From Arthrobacter sp. zg-Y1171 (GTDB taxonomy: Bacteria; Actinomycetota; Actinomycetes; Actinomycetales; Micrococcaceae), in NCBI RefSeq assembly GCF_025244845.1, contig NZ_CP104264.1, forward strand, positions 868,001-932,000: a DNA stretch of 64,000 nucleotides, read 5' to 3'. Below are positions 8,200-21,196 of the stretch, one piece after another (positions within the stretch are counted from its first letter, which is position 1; each line of letters starts with the position of its first letter). A model generated the notes under the pieces. That model made no database searches and was not told the origin of the DNA. It saw nothing but the letters and a program-made list of their open reading frames with translations. The translations under genes and the position numbers were made by a program.

Positions 8200-8658
8200 C
8201 TAGTCCTCGTCCACTATCCAGCAGGAGGACACGCCGCCGGTCACTGCCGGGGAGTCCGTGCGGAGTTCAACCCGCTGGGTGCTGCTTTCCGGAGCATCCG
8301 GTCCCAGGACCACCGTCTTCCAACCCACGACGGCGTAACTTTCGTTAAGTGCCTGGATGGCGCAGGCAGCGGTGCTGCCGGCGGATTTATCGACCTTGAA
8401 ATCCACCGTCACGCGGCCGTCCTCGGGCAAGGTGTAACCCACATCCTTGGACGTGACCGTTCCGGTGGAGGCAGGGATGTTCATCCACGCCGCGGCCACT
8501 ACACCGGCGGCCACGGCGGCCGACACCCCGATGATCCGCGTCCGCCGCGACAGGCGCCGCTTTGGAGCGCCGTAGCGATTGGCTAATCTGGAGTCGGACG
8601 TGGAAACGTCCGGCTGATGGGGTGCCGACGTCTCGGGCTGACCTTCCGAAGTGCTCAC
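8200..8658 (-). CDS. DUF4307 domain membrane protein
   Basis: A 152-residue protein: a basic, disordered N-terminus of about 40 residues, one membrane helix (about 42-60), and an exported C-terminal domain with two cysteines (TAACAIQ and SSCWIVD) that could form a disulfide. This is the actinobacterial DUF4307 family of unknown function, recalled as the counterpart of M. tuberculosis Rv1081c beside greA and mca. The start is GTG; a TAAAAT element lies six bases upstream, so it may be leaderless. It is divergent from mca. Confidence 0.85.
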   Translation of the reverse strand: MSTSEGQPETSAPHQPDVSTSDSRLANRYGAPKRRLSRRTRIIGVSAAVAAGVVAAAWMNIPASTGTVTSKDVGYTLPEDGRVTVDFKVDKSAGSTAACAIQALNESYAVVGWKTVVLGPDAPESSTQRVELRTDSPAVTGGVSSCWIVDED

Positions 8659-8664
8659 AGGCCC

Positions 8665-8670
8665 ATTTTA
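8665..8670 (-). promoter_or_regulatory. Candidate leaderless -10 of DUF4307 gene
   Basis: TAAAAT on the minus strand ends six bases before the GTG start at 8658. No clear -35 element. Confidence 0.45.
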
Positions 8671-8715
8671 GCTTCTCCATTCCACCGCCGTTTTCCGCTT
8701 ACTTCAGGAGTTGCC

Positions 8716-9633
8716 TTGTCTGCCCGCGAAAGCACCTATTCCCGGCCTACCGCCCCGCTGCGCCTGCTCGCGGTGCATGCCCACCCCGACGACGAGGCCA
8801 GCAAGGGCGCGGCCATGATGGCCTCCTACGTCGCCGCCGGCGTCGAAGTGATGGTTGCCACCTGCACCGGAGGGGAACGGGGATCCATCCTCAACCCCGG
8901 TGCCGAAGACGATCCCGCAGGCAAGCGGGACCTGGCCGGACTGCGCCGGCGTGAAATGGCTGCTTCACAGGCGGCCCTGGGGATCCAGCACCGCTGGCTT
9001 GGATTTGCGGATTCCGGGCTGCCCGAGGGGGATCCGCTGCCGGACCTGCCCTTCGGCTGCTTCGCGCTGCAGCCGTTGGAACGGGCTGCGGCACCCCTGG
9101 TGAAGCTGGTCCGCGAGTTCCGTCCGCACGTCATCATCAGCTACGACGAAAACGGCGGTTATCCGCACCCGGACCACATCATGGCCCACAAAGTCGCCGT
9201 GGAGGCGTTCGCCGCGGCCGGCGATCCGGAGCGGTACCCCGGGACAGGTGCCGCGTGGGAGCCGTCGAAGCTCTACTACGACCGGGCTTTCAACCCGGAG
9301 CGGTTCCGTGCCCTGCACTTTGCCCTGGAAGAGGCCGGGCTGCAGTCCCCGTACGCAGAGCGGATCGCCGCCTGGCAGGAAACCGATACGGAAGGCCACC
9401 AGCCGCCCGCTCCCACTCATGCGACCACCACGCAGATCGAGTGCGGTGACTTCTTCGAAGTCCGTGACGAAGCCCTGCGCAGCCACCGCACGCAGGTGGA
9501 TCCGAACGGCTTCTTTTTCGCGGTCAGCCCGGATCTGCAGCGCAAGGTCTGGCCCTGGGAGGACTACTCGCTGATTGAGTCGCGGGTGGAAACAGAACTG
9601 CCCGAAACCGACCTGTTCGCTGGCATACGATAG
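8716..9633 (+). CDS. mca: Mycothiol S-conjugate amidase
   Basis: Mca cleaves mycothiol S-conjugates of electrophiles and drugs, releasing a mercapturic acid for export and GlcN-inositol for recycling. The 305-residue product starts with the zinc/catalytic motif VHAHPDDEASKG (His23, Asp25, Asp26) and carries YPHPDHIMAH further on. The TGGERGSILNPGAEDDP stretch favours Mca over MshB. The start is TTG 8716 with TCAGGAG five bases upstream; no ATG or GTG is suitably placed. Its presence implies that the organism makes mycothiol. Confidence 0.9.
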   Translation: MSARESTYSRPTAPLRLLAVHAHPDDEASKGAAMMASYVAAGVEVMVATCTGGERGSILNPGAEDDPAGKRDLAGLRRREMAASQAALGIQHRWLGFADSGLPEGDPLPDLPFGCFALQPLERAAAPLVKLVREFRPHVIISYDENGGYPHPDHIMAHKVAVEAFAAAGDPERYPGTGAAWEPSKLYYDRAFNPERFRALHFALEEAGLQSPYAERIAAWQETDTEGHQPPAPTHATTTQIECGDFFEVRDEALRSHRTQVDPNGFFFAVSPDLQRKVWPWEDYSLIESRVETELPETDLFAGIR

Positions 9634-9684
9634 ACCCTAGGAACGTAGGTTCCGCCGCAGTATTGGCTAAAAGAGAGATATACC

Positions 9685-10008
9685 GTGAACTTCCTGTACA
9701 GCCTGGCTACGGCCGCCACCCCGGCACCCGAGGAGTCCCTCGCGCCTGGAGTTGCCGCAGAAGACGTCACCCCGGGCACGCTGGGGTTCCTCTTCACGCT
9801 CTTCGTGGTGATTGCGATCATCTTCCTGATCCGCGATATGACCAAACGCATCCGCCGGGTCCGGTACCGCGAACAGGTGCTGGCCGCCCAGGAAGCCGCC
9901 GAGCGCGACGCCTCCGGCCAGCCGGATGCCTCCCGGACGGCGCTTTCCATGGACAAGGCCGGGGATGATCCCGCGGACCGCGACACCACCTGGGACCACC
10001 TGCGGTAG
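9685..10008 (+). CDS. Small single-pass membrane protein next to mca
   Basis: This 107-residue protein has an exposed N-terminus, one membrane helix at about residues 34-49 ([15 protein letters not shown]), then a basic stretch ([15 protein letters not shown]) and a charged cytoplasmic tail. AAAGAGAG precedes the ATG. No function is known to me. Its position between mca and the DUF255 gene is, from memory, the same as M. tuberculosis Rv1083, so the linkage looks conserved. It ends ten bases before the next start. Confidence 0.75.
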   Translation: MNFLYSLATAATPAPEESLAPGVAAEDVTPGTLGFLFTLFVVIAIIFLIRDMTKRIRRVRYREQVLAAQEAAERDASGQPDASRTALSMDKAGDDPADRDTTWDHLR

Positions 10009-10018
10009 CGGGAGTGCC

Positions 10019-12123
<2,105 letters not shown>

Positions 12124-12127
<4 letters not shown>

Positions 12128-12876
12128 CCGGCCACCGAGCGGACGGCCATCATGATGGCGATGTAGTGTGCGGCGAATCCAGCCAGGGTAAAGGCATGGA
12201 AAATCTCATGGAAGCCGAACCAGTCCACCGAGGGATTGGGCTTCTTCATGGCGTACATAACGGCACCGGCAATATACATGGCACCACCCACGCAGATGAG
12301 GATGGCTGCCGTCGGGTTGGCCGTGTAGAAATCCGGAAGGTAGAACAGGGAGGCGCAGCCCAGGGCAATGTACACGGGTGTGTACAGCCAGCGGGGAGCA
12401 TGCAGCCACAGGAGCCGGAACGCGACACCGACCAGGGCACCGGCCCAGATGATCCACAGCAGGGTCACGGCGGTGTCCCGGGGCAGCAGGGACCAGGCCA
12501 GCGGGGTGTATGAGCCGGCAATGACCAGCATGATGTTGGTGTGGTCCAGGCGCTTGAGCACCGTTTTCACCTTCGGGGACCAGTTGCCGCGGTGGTAGAC
12601 GGCGCTGGTGCCGAACAACAGCACGCCGGTGAAGGCATAGATTGCGGAGGCGATCCGGGTGTCGGCCGTCGGAGCGAGGACTACGAGGATGATCCCGGCC
12701 GCCAGCGCGAGGGGAGTGGCACCGGCATGCAGCCAGCCGCGCAGGCGCGGCTTGATTTCCAGTTCTTCGGCGACTGCTTCAACCGCGTTTTCCAGGGGGC
12801 CGGGTGCGGTCTTCGATTCCGGGTCGTGCTGGGCTGGAACCCGGGAGGCAGGGGCGGAAAATGGTGACGAATCCAT
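12124..12876 (-). CDS. Hemolysin III / TrhA family membrane protein (PAQR fold)
   Basis: A 250-residue protein with a soluble N-terminal tail of about 50 residues and seven membrane helices. The PAQR-like metal-site residues are visible: [10 protein letters not shown], then [19 protein letters not shown] at the C-terminus. Bacterial relatives are tied to membrane lipid homeostasis; real haemolysis should not be inferred. It converges on the DUF255 gene with a four-base stop overlap. A TAGAAT element seven bases before the ATG suggests a leaderless start. Confidence 0.88.
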
Positions 12877-12883
12877 AACGGAA

Positions 12884-12889
12884 ATTCTA
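12884..12889 (-). promoter_or_regulatory. Candidate leaderless -10 of hemolysin III gene
   Basis: TAGAAT on the minus strand ends seven bases before ATG 12876. No convincing -35. Confidence 0.5.
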
Positions 12890-13060
12890 ACCTACGTTCG
12901 GGTAACTTATGGCTGGGTAACCCCGCGCCCGCTCCGGTCTGCGCTTCGGCAAGCTGAGCTAGCGGTAGCCTAGGAGAAGATTTTTATCCTTTGGGCAGAC
13001 CCGGGGCAGGCGGGACCATGTGGTGGTGCCGCTCCGGATCCCAGGTACGTGAGGCAAACA

Positions 13061-13822
13061 ATGAAATTCCCCGGTGTTGTCTACGCCTACTACGAGCGTA
13101 AGCTGCGGCGGTCCCTGATTGGAGACCGCATCCCCGAACACATCGGGGTAATGGTGGATGGAAACCGGCGGTGGGCCAAACTGGCCGGCGCGCCTACCAG
13201 CGACGGGCACCAGGCCGGAGCGGACAAGATCCTGGAGTTCCTGGGCTGGTGCCAGGAACTGGGTGTGCGGATGGTGACCCTCTACATGCTGTCCACGGAC
13301 AACCTCAACCGTGACGCGGACGAGCTGGAACCGCTGCTGGACATTATCGGCAACACCCTGGACCGCCTGGGCGAAGAGGGCAACCTGCGGGTCCAGCCGG
13401 TAGGGGCCCTGGAGATCCTTCCGTCACGGCTGGCCAAACAGCTCACGGAGCTTGGCGAAAGCACCGGCGACGCCGACGGGCTGCATGTAAACGTGGCCAT
13501 CGGTTACGGCGGCCGGCGGGAAATCGTCGACGCCGTCAAGGAACTCCTGCGGGACGCCGACGCCGAAGGCAAAGGCATCGCGGAAGTCACCGAGGAAATC
13601 TGTGACGCCAAGATTTCCGAATACCTCTACACCCGCGGCCAGCCGGACCCGGAACTGGTCATCAGGACCTCCGGCGAGCAGCGCCTCTCCGGCTTCCTGA
13701 TGTGGCAGAGCGCCTACAGCGAGTTCTACTTCTGCGAAGCGCTCTGGCCGGATTTCCGGCGGGTGGACTTCCTGCGTGCCCTGCGCGATTACGCCAGCCG
13801 GCAGCGGCGCTTCGGCTCCTAG
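13061..13822 (+). CDS. Short-chain cis-prenyltransferase, likely (Z)-farnesyl diphosphate synthase
   Basis: This is an undecaprenyl-pyrophosphate-synthase-fold enzyme that adds isoprene units in cis. The catalytic aspartate lies in HIGVMVDGNRRWAKLAG (Asp33), and the C-terminal signature LVIRTSGEQRLSGFLMWQSAYSEFYF is intact. The N-terminus and overall match resemble M. tuberculosis Rv1086, which makes the C15 primer for decaprenyl phosphate, more than the long-chain UppS. I start at ATG 13061 because GTGAGG precedes it; GTG 13049 is possible. Product length cannot be proved from sequence. It is part of the conserved mca neighbourhood. Confidence 0.85.
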   Translation: MKFPGVVYAYYERKLRRSLIGDRIPEHIGVMVDGNRRWAKLAGAPTSDGHQAGADKILEFLGWCQELGVRMVTLYMLSTDNLNRDADELEPLLDIIGNTLDRLGEEGNLRVQPVGALEILPSRLAKQLTELGESTGDADGLHVNVAIGYGGRREIVDAVKELLRDADAEGKGIAEVTEEICDAKISEYLYTRGQPDPELVIRTSGEQRLSGFLMWQSAYSEFYFCEALWPDFRRVDFLRALRDYASRQRRFGS

Positions 13823-13833
13823 CGGGCTCCCCG

Positions 13834-13853
13834 CACGGCCGCCAACGGCCGTG
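13834..13853 (+). terminator. Hairpin after prenyltransferase gene
   Basis: CACGGCC and GGCCGTG form a 7-bp stem with a 6-base loop 12 bases after the stop. There is no T-run, so it is only a candidate. Confidence 0.4.
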
Positions 13854-13994
13854 TCCTGCTGCGGGGCGGCGCCCTGCGGGCGTACTTTGGTGCTATCGGC
13901 CCGGCTGAGGCAGCGGGCGGAACGTCCAACGCAACATTGAGATGGAATACATCCAGCGACCGGGGCCCTGGGGCGCCCCTGACGGGAGTTCCAC

Positions 13995-15311
13995 ATGGCA
14001 GCTGAACAGCAAGTGCAGGAGCGGGCCAGCTTTGTGCTGGATACCTCGGTGTTACTGTCCGATCCACGGGCGATCCTCCGCTTCGCCGAACATGAAGTAA
14101 TACTTCCCCTGGTGGTCATCACCGAACTGGAGCGTAAGCGCCAGGATCCCGAGCTTGGGTATTTTGCCCGGAACGCGCTGCGGCTGCTGGACGACCTCCG
14201 GGTCCAGCACGGCGGCCTCGGGGCGCCTATCCCGTTGGGGGAGAGCGGCGGCACGCTGCGGGTGGAACTGAACCATATCTCCACGGACGTGCTGCCCGCG
14301 GGCATCCGGGGCAGCGACAATGACAGCCGGATCCTCGCCGTGGCCAAGAGCCTGGCCGACGGCGGCCGGAACGTGACAGTGGTGTCCAAGGACCTGCCCA
14401 TGCGGGTGAAGGCCTCGGCGATGGGGCTGGCAGCGGATGAATATCGCAACGAACTGGTCCGGGATTCGGGCTGGACCGGAGTGGCGGAACTGGAAATCTC
14501 CGACGCCGACATGGCGCTGCTGTACGACCACCAGCCGCTGCTGATCCCCGAAGCCGCGGACCTGCCCGTCAACACCGGCACGGTGCTGATGGCCGGGCGG
14601 GCTTCGGCGCTGGGGCGGGTGGGGGCGGATAAGCGGCTGCGGCTGGTCCGCGGGGACCGGGACGTTTTCGGGCTGCACGGACGCTCGGCTGAACAGCGGC
14701 TGGCCATCGACCTGCTGATGGACCGTGAGGTGGGCATTGTCTCGCTGGGCGGCCGGGCAGGGACGGGTAAGTCCGCGCTGGCCCTGTGCGCGGGGCTGGA
14801 AGCGGTGCTCGAACGCAGGGAACACCGCAAGGTGATGGTGTTCCGGCCGCTCTACGCCGTGGGCGGCCAGGAGCTTGGCTATCTGCCCGGCACGGAGTCC
14901 GAGAAAATGGGCCCCTGGGGGCAGGCGGTCTTCGACACCCTTGAGGCGCTGGTCTCCGTGGAGGTGGTGGAGGAGGTCCTGGACCGCGGCATGCTCGAGG
15001 TGCTCCCGCTGACCCATATCCGGGGGCGTTCACTCCATGACGCCTTCGTGATCGTGGACGAGGCACAGTCCCTGGAGAAGAACGTGCTGCTGACGGTCCT
15101 GTCACGGATCGGACAGAACTCCAAGGTGGTCCTGACCCACGACGTCGCCCAGCGGGACAACCTGCGGGTAGGCCGGCACGACGGCGTGGCCGCCGTGGTG
15201 GAGACGCTCAAGGGCCATCCGCTCTTTGGCCACGTGACGCTCACCCGCTCGGAGCGCTCGCCGATTGCCGCGCTGGTGACCGAGCTGCTGGAGGAAGGGC
15301 AGATCGGCTAG
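13995..15311 (+). CDS. PIN-PhoH fusion ATPase (PhoH2 type)
   Basis: A 438-residue cytoplasmic protein with an N-terminal PIN ribonuclease domain (about 12-150; [12 protein letters not shown] holds the first acidic residue) fused to a C-terminal PhoH P-loop ATPase (about 225-430; Walker [14 protein letters not shown] near 251-263, Walker [11 protein letters not shown] near 351). PhoH2 proteins are RNA helicase/RNases. The start ATG follows GGGAGT. The next gene begins 61 bases on behind its own -10-like element, so it may be monocistronic. Confidence 0.9.
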   Translation: MAAEQQVQERASFVLDTSVLLSDPRAILRFAEHEVILPLVVITELERKRQDPELGYFARNALRLLDDLRVQHGGLGAPIPLGESGGTLRVELNHISTDVLPAGIRGSDNDSRILAVAKSLADGGRNVTVVSKDLPMRVKASAMGLAADEYRNELVRDSGWTGVAELEISDADMALLYDHQPLLIPEAADLPVNTGTVLMAGRASALGRVGADKRLRLVRGDRDVFGLHGRSAEQRLAIDLLMDREVGIVSLGGRAGTGKSALALCAGLEAVLERREHRKVMVFRPLYAVGGQELGYLPGTESEKMGPWGQAVFDTLEALVSVEVVEEVLDRGMLEVLPLTHIRGRSLHDAFVIVDEAQSLEKNVLLTVLSRIGQNSKVVLTHDVAQRDNLRVGRHDGVAAVVETLKGHPLFGHVTLTRSERSPIAALVTELLEEGQIG

Positions 15312-15360
15312 CTTGTCCACAGCCGCCGGCCCGGCCGCCTGAACCGGCCGGGCCTCCGGC

Positions 15361-15366
15361 TACGGT
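15361..15366 (+). promoter_or_regulatory. Candidate leaderless -10 of prepilin peptidase gene
   Basis: TACGGT ends six bases before ATG 15373. No Shine-Dalgarno-like sequence is present between them. Confidence 0.45.
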
Positions 15367-15372
15367 GGTTCC

Positions 15373-15906
15373 ATGGTGGGCATCCTGGCGGGTTATTGGG
15401 CAGCGGGCGCAAGCGGTGGATCAGGCGCATCCGTTGCCGCGGTGCTGCTGGTTGCCGCGTTGGCCTGGTTTGCGGCCGTCGCCGTCCGGCTGGCCTTGGC
15501 CGACATCCGTACCCGCCGCCTGCCCAACGCCGTGGTCCTGCCGTCCTATCCCGTAGCCGCCGTGCTGCTGGCCGGTGCCGCGCTGGCCGGCGGGGAACCG
15601 GAGCGTGTTGGCGCAATGCTGCTGGGGGCCGCTGCGCTGTGGATCGGGTTTTTTGCCCTGCGGCTGCTCAGTCCGGCCGGAATGGGCTTCGGAGACGTCA
15701 AGCTGGCCGGACTGCTGGGCCTCTATTTGGGATTTCTCGGTGCCGGCCACGTCCTGGCAGGGGTGGTGGCTGCATTTGTTTTCGGCGGACTCTGGGGGCT
15801 GGCGTTGATCATTACCCGGCGGGGTACGGCGTCGTCAACGGTGGCGTTCGGCCCGTTCCTGCTCCTGGGGGCCGCCGTGGCCATGGCTGCCCCTGCCCTA
15901 CAGTAG
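15373..15906 (+). CDS. A24 family prepilin peptidase (single catalytic domain)
   Basis: A 177-residue integral membrane aspartyl protease that removes leader peptides from type IV/Flp-type prepilins. The two catalytic aspartates are visible: Asp44 in ALADIRTRRLPN and Asp108 in GMGFGDVKLAGLLGL. It lacks the N-terminal methyltransferase domain of PilD, as is normal for actinobacterial forms. No pilus genes are in the window, so substrates are elsewhere. Its last codons overlap the -10-like element of the next gene. Confidence 0.87.
   Translation: MVGILAGYWAAGASGGSGASVAAVLLVAALAWFAAVAVRLALADIRTRRLPNAVVLPSYPVAAVLLAGAALAGGEPERVGAMLLGAAALWIGFFALRLLSPAGMGFGDVKLAGLLGLYLGFLGAGHVLAGVVAAFVFGGLWGLALIITRRGTASSTVAFGPFLLLGAAVAMAAPALQ
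15899..15904 (+). promoter_or_regulatory. Candidate leaderless -10 of Nudix gene
   Basis: TACAGT, overlapping the upstream stop codon, ends six bases before ATG 15911. Confidence 0.4.
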
Positions 15907-15910
15907 AAGC

Positions 15911-16381
15911 ATGCCTACGCCTGATTTCGTCCTGTCCCTGCGGAAGCGGATAGGACATGATCCGCTCTGGCTTCCCGGGGTCACAGCCGTCGTGTTCAAC
16001 GCGGAAGGGCAGGTGCTGCTGGGCCGCCGCGCGGACAACGGACGGTGGGCCCTGATCACCGGAATGCTCGAGCCGGGGGAGGAGGCAGGGCCGGGAACGG
16101 TGCGTGAAGTGGAAGAGGAGACCGGTATCCGGGCCGAGCTGGAGCACCTCATCCACGTCGGCGCCCACGGGCCGGTCACCTTCCCCAACGGGGATGTCTG
16201 TTCCTTCCTGAACCTGGCTTTCAGCTGCCGGTACGTTTCGGGCGAGGCACGGGTGAACGACGACGAGTCCACCGAGGTGGGCTGGTATCACCTGGATGCC
16301 CTGCCGCCCCTGAGCGAACGGCACCGAATGCTGATTGACCTGGCCCTGACGGCCGACGGCGTGCCGGTCTTCGAACGCTGA
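15911..16381 (+). CDS. Nudix hydrolase
   Basis: A 156-residue cytoplasmic hydrolase of nucleoside-diphosphate-linked compounds. The Nudix box is complete at residues 51-73 (GMLEPGEEAGPGTVREVEEETGI, given here only as the signature G-x5-E-x7-REVEEETG). The substrate cannot be predicted. It starts four bases after the prepilin peptidase stop and ends before a hairpin shared with the convergent MFS gene. Confidence 0.88.
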   Translation: MPTPDFVLSLRKRIGHDPLWLPGVTAVVFNAEGQVLLGRRADNGRWALITGMLEPGEEAGPGTVREVEEETGIRAELEHLIHVGAHGPVTFPNGDVCSFLNLAFSCRYVSGEARVNDDESTEVGWYHLDALPPLSERHRMLIDLALTADGVPVFER

Positions 16382-16395
16382 GCCGCTGACAACCC

Positions 16396-16429
16396 AAAGG
16401 GCCGCCCCGCAGCAGCGGGACGACCCTTT
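16396..16429. terminator. Bidirectional hairpin between Nudix and MFS genes
   Basis: AAAGGG (16396-16401) pairs with CCCTTT (16424-16429) around an imperfect GC-rich inner stem. It sits between two convergent stop codons. Confidence 0.6.
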
Positions 16430-16449
16430 CGCCGGTTAAACCGAAGCCG

Positions 16450-18162
<1,713 letters not shown>

Positions 18163-18882
18163 TTACGTGTCCTTGGCGGTATCGGATGGGGCGGTATCGG
18201 ATGGGGCGGTGGGGGCAGGGCGGGGATCCGTCGGCGCGGGGGGAAGCAGGGGCGCCGCCGAAAACACTTCGATTGCGGCATTGACCTCCGTGACGAGGAT
18301 GCTGCGGTAGGAATCTGTGTTGGCCGGATCGAAGAAGCGGAGTCCGGCGCGCTGGACCAGTGCCCCGAAGACGGCAACCGTTGCCCGGACGCGTGGATCA
18401 TCGGCAGGCAGGGATTCACGGGCGGCTACTATCCGTGCAAAGGCTTCCTCGGTCTCCTGCGAGCCGTGCATGGCCTTGGAGATAAGCCGGGGTTCGGCAC
18501 TGACAGCTTCCTTCAGCTGGGCCATCTCCACGCGGGACATGGCCATGCGTTCGGTCATGCCGACGGCCAGGTCAACGAAGTCCGCCACCAGGGCAGGGGA
18601 GATCCCTTCCCTCGCGGTGCCGGTCCCGCCGTCGATAAAACGCCGGACCAGATCCTCCGGAAGGTCATCAGCGGGCGAGCCCAGGATGGCGTCTTCCTTG
18701 GCGGGAAAGTAGTTGAAAAACGTCCGCCGGGAGATGCCGACCTGATCGCACAGCTGTTCGACGGTGAAGCCGTTGACGCCGTGGGCGGCGGTCAGCGCGC
18801 GGGCCTGCGCCGTGATGGCGGCCCGGGTGGCCGTACGCTTGCGTTCGCGCAGGCCGCAGTCTTCTGTTGCACTATTCGGCAT
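18163..18882 (-). CDS. TetR/AcrR family repressor of the adjacent exporter
   Basis: A 239-residue regulator read from ATG 18882. The helix-turn-helix is at about 30-75 (GFTVEQLCDQVGISRRTFFNYFPAKEDA); the rest is the ligand-binding helical domain. The frame stays open upstream to 18942, but that part would cover the palindromic operator, so the internal ATG is preferred. The C-terminus carries a duplicated 15-base unit (18176-18205) encoding two copies of DTAPS. The first gene of the two-gene unit with the MFS exporter, it is most simply an autorepressor released by the drug. Confidence 0.88.
   Translation of the reverse strand: MPNSATEDCGLRERKRTATRAAITAQARALTAAHGVNGFTVEQLCDQVGISRRTFFNYFPAKEDAILGSPADDLPEDLVRRFIDGGTGTAREGISPALVADFVDLAVGMTERMAMSRVEMAQLKEAVSAEPRLISKAMHGSQETEEAFARIVAARESLPADDPRVRATVAVFGALVQRAGLRFFDPANTDSYRSILVTEVNAAIEVFSAAPLLPPAPTDPRPAPTAPSDTAPSDTAKDT
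18176..18205 (-). repeat. 15-base tandem duplication in tetR 3' end
   Basis: GCGGTATCGGATGGG occurs twice in direct succession. It is in frame and adds a five-residue repeat to the regulator's disordered C-terminus; copy number could vary between strains. Confidence 0.8.
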
Positions 18883-18892
18883 GGCGTAAAGT

Positions 18893-18919
18893 TTTGCACT
18901 CTGCATCAGCGGGTGCAAA
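18893..18919. promoter_or_regulatory. Palindromic operator upstream of tetR-MFS
   Basis: TTTGCAC-N13-GTGCAAA, perfect 7-base arms, 11 bases upstream of the tetR start codon. A third TTGCAC half-site lies just inside the tetR coding region near 18868-18873. The position fits autoregulation. Confidence 0.6.
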
Positions 18920-18942
18920 TTTCCGGTCTGCCGGGCAAGCAA

Positions 18943-18972
18943 AAGGAGCGCCCGGGATTCCGGACGCTCCTT
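18943..18972 (-). terminator. Terminator after fumC
   Basis: On the minus strand AAGGAGCG/CGCTCCTT form the outer stem, with an inner CCGG/CCGG stem and a 4-base loop, followed by TTTT. It lies 35 bases past the fumC stop. Confidence 0.7.
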
Positions 18973-19006
18973 CGGCAGGCCTGCCGTGCGGGGACGGCGG
19001 TGGTCC

Positions 19007-20428
19007 TTAGGCCTGCGGCGGCTTCGTCATGGACAGGACGTCAAGGGCCTTGTCCAGCTGCTCCACCGTGAGTTCGCCGCGCTCGACGTAGCCGAGGTCC
19101 TCGACGGCCTGGCGGATGGTCTTGCCTTCCTTGACCGAGTACTTGGCGATCTTCGCGGCGTTTTCGTAACCGATGAACTTGTTCAGCGGAGTCACGATGG
19201 ACGGGGAAGCCTCGGCCAGGTAGCGGGCACGCTCGACGTTGGCTTCGATGCCGTCGATCATCTTGTCCGCCATCACGCGGGAGGAGTTCGCCAGGAGCCG
19301 GATGGATTCGAGCAGGTTCGCGGCGATCACCGGGATGCCCACGTTGAGTTCGAAGTAGCCGAAGGTTCCGGCCCAGGCCACGGCGGCGTCGTTGCCCACT
19401 ACCTGCGCGGCGACCTGCAGGACGGCCTCGGAGATGACGGGGTTGACCTTGCCCGGCATGATCGAGGAGCCCGGCTGCAGGTCAGGGATGGCAATTTCGC
19501 CCAGGCCGGTGTTGGGACCCGAACCCATCCAACGGAGGTCGTTGGCGATCTTGGAGAAGGACACGGCGATGGTGCGCAGCATGCCGGACACCTCAACCAG
19601 GGCGTCGCGGTTGGCCTGTGCTTCGAAGTGGTCCCGTGCCTCGGTCAGCGGCAGGCCCGTGTCAGCGGCCAGCAGCTCGATCACGCGCTGCGGGAATCCG
19701 GCGGGAGTGTTGATGCCGGTGCCGACGGCGGTGCCGCCCAGCGGGACTTCGGCTACGCGGGGCAGGGATGCCTGCACGCGCTCGATGCCGTAGCGCACCT
19801 GCGCGGCGTAGCCGCCGAATTCCTGGCCAAGGGTGACCGGAGTGGCGTCCATCAGGTGGGTACGGCCGGACTTGACGACGTCCTTGAATTCTTCGGCCTT
19901 GCGCTCCAGGGACACGGCAAGGTGCTCGAGGGCGGGGACCAGGTTATTGATCAGGGCGGATGTGGCGGCAACGTGCACCGACGTCGGGAAGACGTCATTG
20001 GAGGACTGCGAGGCATTCACATGGTCGTTGGGGTGGACGCTGGTCTCGCTGCCGGCTTCCTTCAACGCACGGGTGGCGAGCTCGGCGAGCACCTCGTTGG
20101 TGTTCATGTTCGAGGAGGTGCCGGAACCCGTCTGGAAGATGTCGATCGGGAACTGGTCATTGTAGGTGCCGGCGGCGACGGCGTCGGCGGCCTTTTCAAT
20201 GGCCCGGGCGCGCTCGTCGTCGAGCACTCCCAGTTCCGCGTTGGCAGTCGCCGCGGCCTTCTTGATCCGGGCGAGCGCTTCGATGTGCGAGGGTTCCAGC
20301 GTGGTGCCGGAAATGGGGAAGTTCTCGACGGCGCGCTGGGTCTGGGCACGGTAGAGGGCGGAGGCCGGAACGCGGACCTCACCCATGGTGTCGTGTTCGA
20401 TGCGGTATTCGGAGGTGTCAGAAGTCAT
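19007..20428 (-). CDS. fumC: Class II fumarate hydratase
   Basis: Interconverts fumarate and L-malate in the TCA cycle. The 473-residue product carries the superfamily signature [11 protein letters not shown] and further active-site segments [27 protein letters not shown] and [16 protein letters not shown], all intact, so it is oxygen-stable class II. Start at ATG 20428; TAGGCT lies seven bases upstream. It follows carbonic anhydrase by 41 bases on the same strand and ends before a U-tailed hairpin. Confidence 0.95.
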   Translation of the reverse strand: MTSDTSEYRIEHDTMGEVRVPASALYRAQTQRAVENFPISGTTLEPSHIEALARIKKAAATANAELGVLDDERARAIEKAADAVAAGTYNDQFPIDIFQTGSGTSSNMNTNEVLAELATRALKEAGSETSVHPNDHVNASQSSNDVFPTSVHVAATSALINNLVPALEHLAVSLERKAEEFKDVVKSGRTHLMDATPVTLGQEFGGYAAQVRYGIERVQASLPRVAEVPLGGTAVGTGINTPAGFPQRVIELLAADTGLPLTEARDHFEAQANRDALVEVSGMLRTIAVSFSKIANDLRWMGSGPNTGLGEIAIPDLQPGSSIMPGKVNPVISEAVLQVAAQVVGNDAAVAWAGTFGYFELNVGIPVIAANLLESIRLLANSSRVMADKMIDGIEANVERARYLAEASPSIVTPLNKFIGYENAAKIAKYSVKEGKTIRQAVEDLGYVERGELTVEQLDKALDVLSMTKPPQA

Positions 20429-20435
20429 GCCCCCA

Positions 20436-20441
20436 AGCCTA
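20436..20441 (-). promoter_or_regulatory. Candidate leaderless -10 of fumC
   Basis: TAGGCT on the minus strand ends seven bases before ATG 20428, within the short gap after carbonic anhydrase, so fumC may also be transcribed alone. Confidence 0.45.
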
Positions 20442-20469
20442 ATCTCCGAAGGCACCGCAGTGATAACCG

Positions 20470-21132
20470 CTACTTCGGCAGCGCCGAACGCAGCACGGCG
20501 GGGTGCTCAAGGGCACCGAACCCGGAGACGAGCTCGGCGTTGCCTTCCGCCAGCCGGTAGGACAGGCCGATGACGGCGACCCGTCCTTCCTCCACAGCCG
20601 CGGAAATGAGGCGGGAACTTTCCACCAGGCGTTCCGCGGTCTGCTTCGTGTGTTCAACCACCATGTCGTTGACGTCGTGCAGGTCCTTGCGCTGCGCCGC
20701 CAGCACGGACGGAGTGATCCGCTCGACGAGGGTACGGACGTAGCCGGTGGGCATTTCGCCCGTGTCCACGGTGGCTTTGGCGGCAGTGACGGCGCCGCAG
20801 TTGTCATGCCCCAGCACCACGATGAGGGGCACGCCCAGCGTGCCCACGCTGTACTCCAGCGAGCCGAGCACCGCGTCGTCAATGACCTGCCCGGCGGTGC
20901 GCACCACGAATGCGTCCCCAAGGCCGAGGTCGAAGATGATCTCGGCGGCAAGGCGGGAATCCGAGCAGCCGAAAATCACTGCAAACGGGTTCTGCCCTTC
21001 AACCAGCGAACTGCGCCGGGGGGCGTCCTGGTTGGGGTGGCTGGCGGTGCCGGCCACGAAACGTTCGTTGCCTTCGCGCAGCTTCTGCCAGGCCTGGGCG
21101 GGTGTGATGATCTTTTCGCTCGCTGTTTCCAC
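20470..21132 (-). CDS. Beta-class carbonic anhydrase
   Basis: A 220-residue zinc enzyme hydrating CO2 to bicarbonate. The ligands are visible: Cys56 in FGCSDSR (with Asp58 and Arg60), His109 and Cys112 in [10 protein letters not shown]. Start is GTG 21132 (GTGGAAACAG); TAACCT lies seven bases upstream. Just upstream of fumC on the same strand, it may supply bicarbonate for anaplerosis, although that is inference. Confidence 0.92.
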   Translation of the reverse strand: METASEKIITPAQAWQKLREGNERFVAGTASHPNQDAPRRSSLVEGQNPFAVIFGCSDSRLAAEIIFDLGLGDAFVVRTAGQVIDDAVLGSLEYSVGTLGVPLIVVLGHDNCGAVTAAKATVDTGEMPTGYVRTLVERITPSVLAAQRKDLHDVNDMVVEHTKQTAERLVESSRLISAAVEEGRVAVIGLSYRLAEGNAELVSGFGALEHPAVLRSALPK

Positions 21133-21139
21133 GATATCG

Positions 21140-21145
21140 AGGTTA
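21140..21145 (-). promoter_or_regulatory. Candidate leaderless -10 of carbonic anhydrase
   Basis: TAACCT on the minus strand ends seven bases before GTG 21132. Confidence 0.4.
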
Positions 21146-21196
21146 CTCCTATGGGAACCGGCGGGGCCTCAGCAGGAACGCCCGCAGCCGTCAGGG

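Noticed and set aside
18986..20560. 524-codon plus-strand frame opposite fumC
   Set aside because: Shadow of a perfectly conserved fumarase; no family resemblance of its own.
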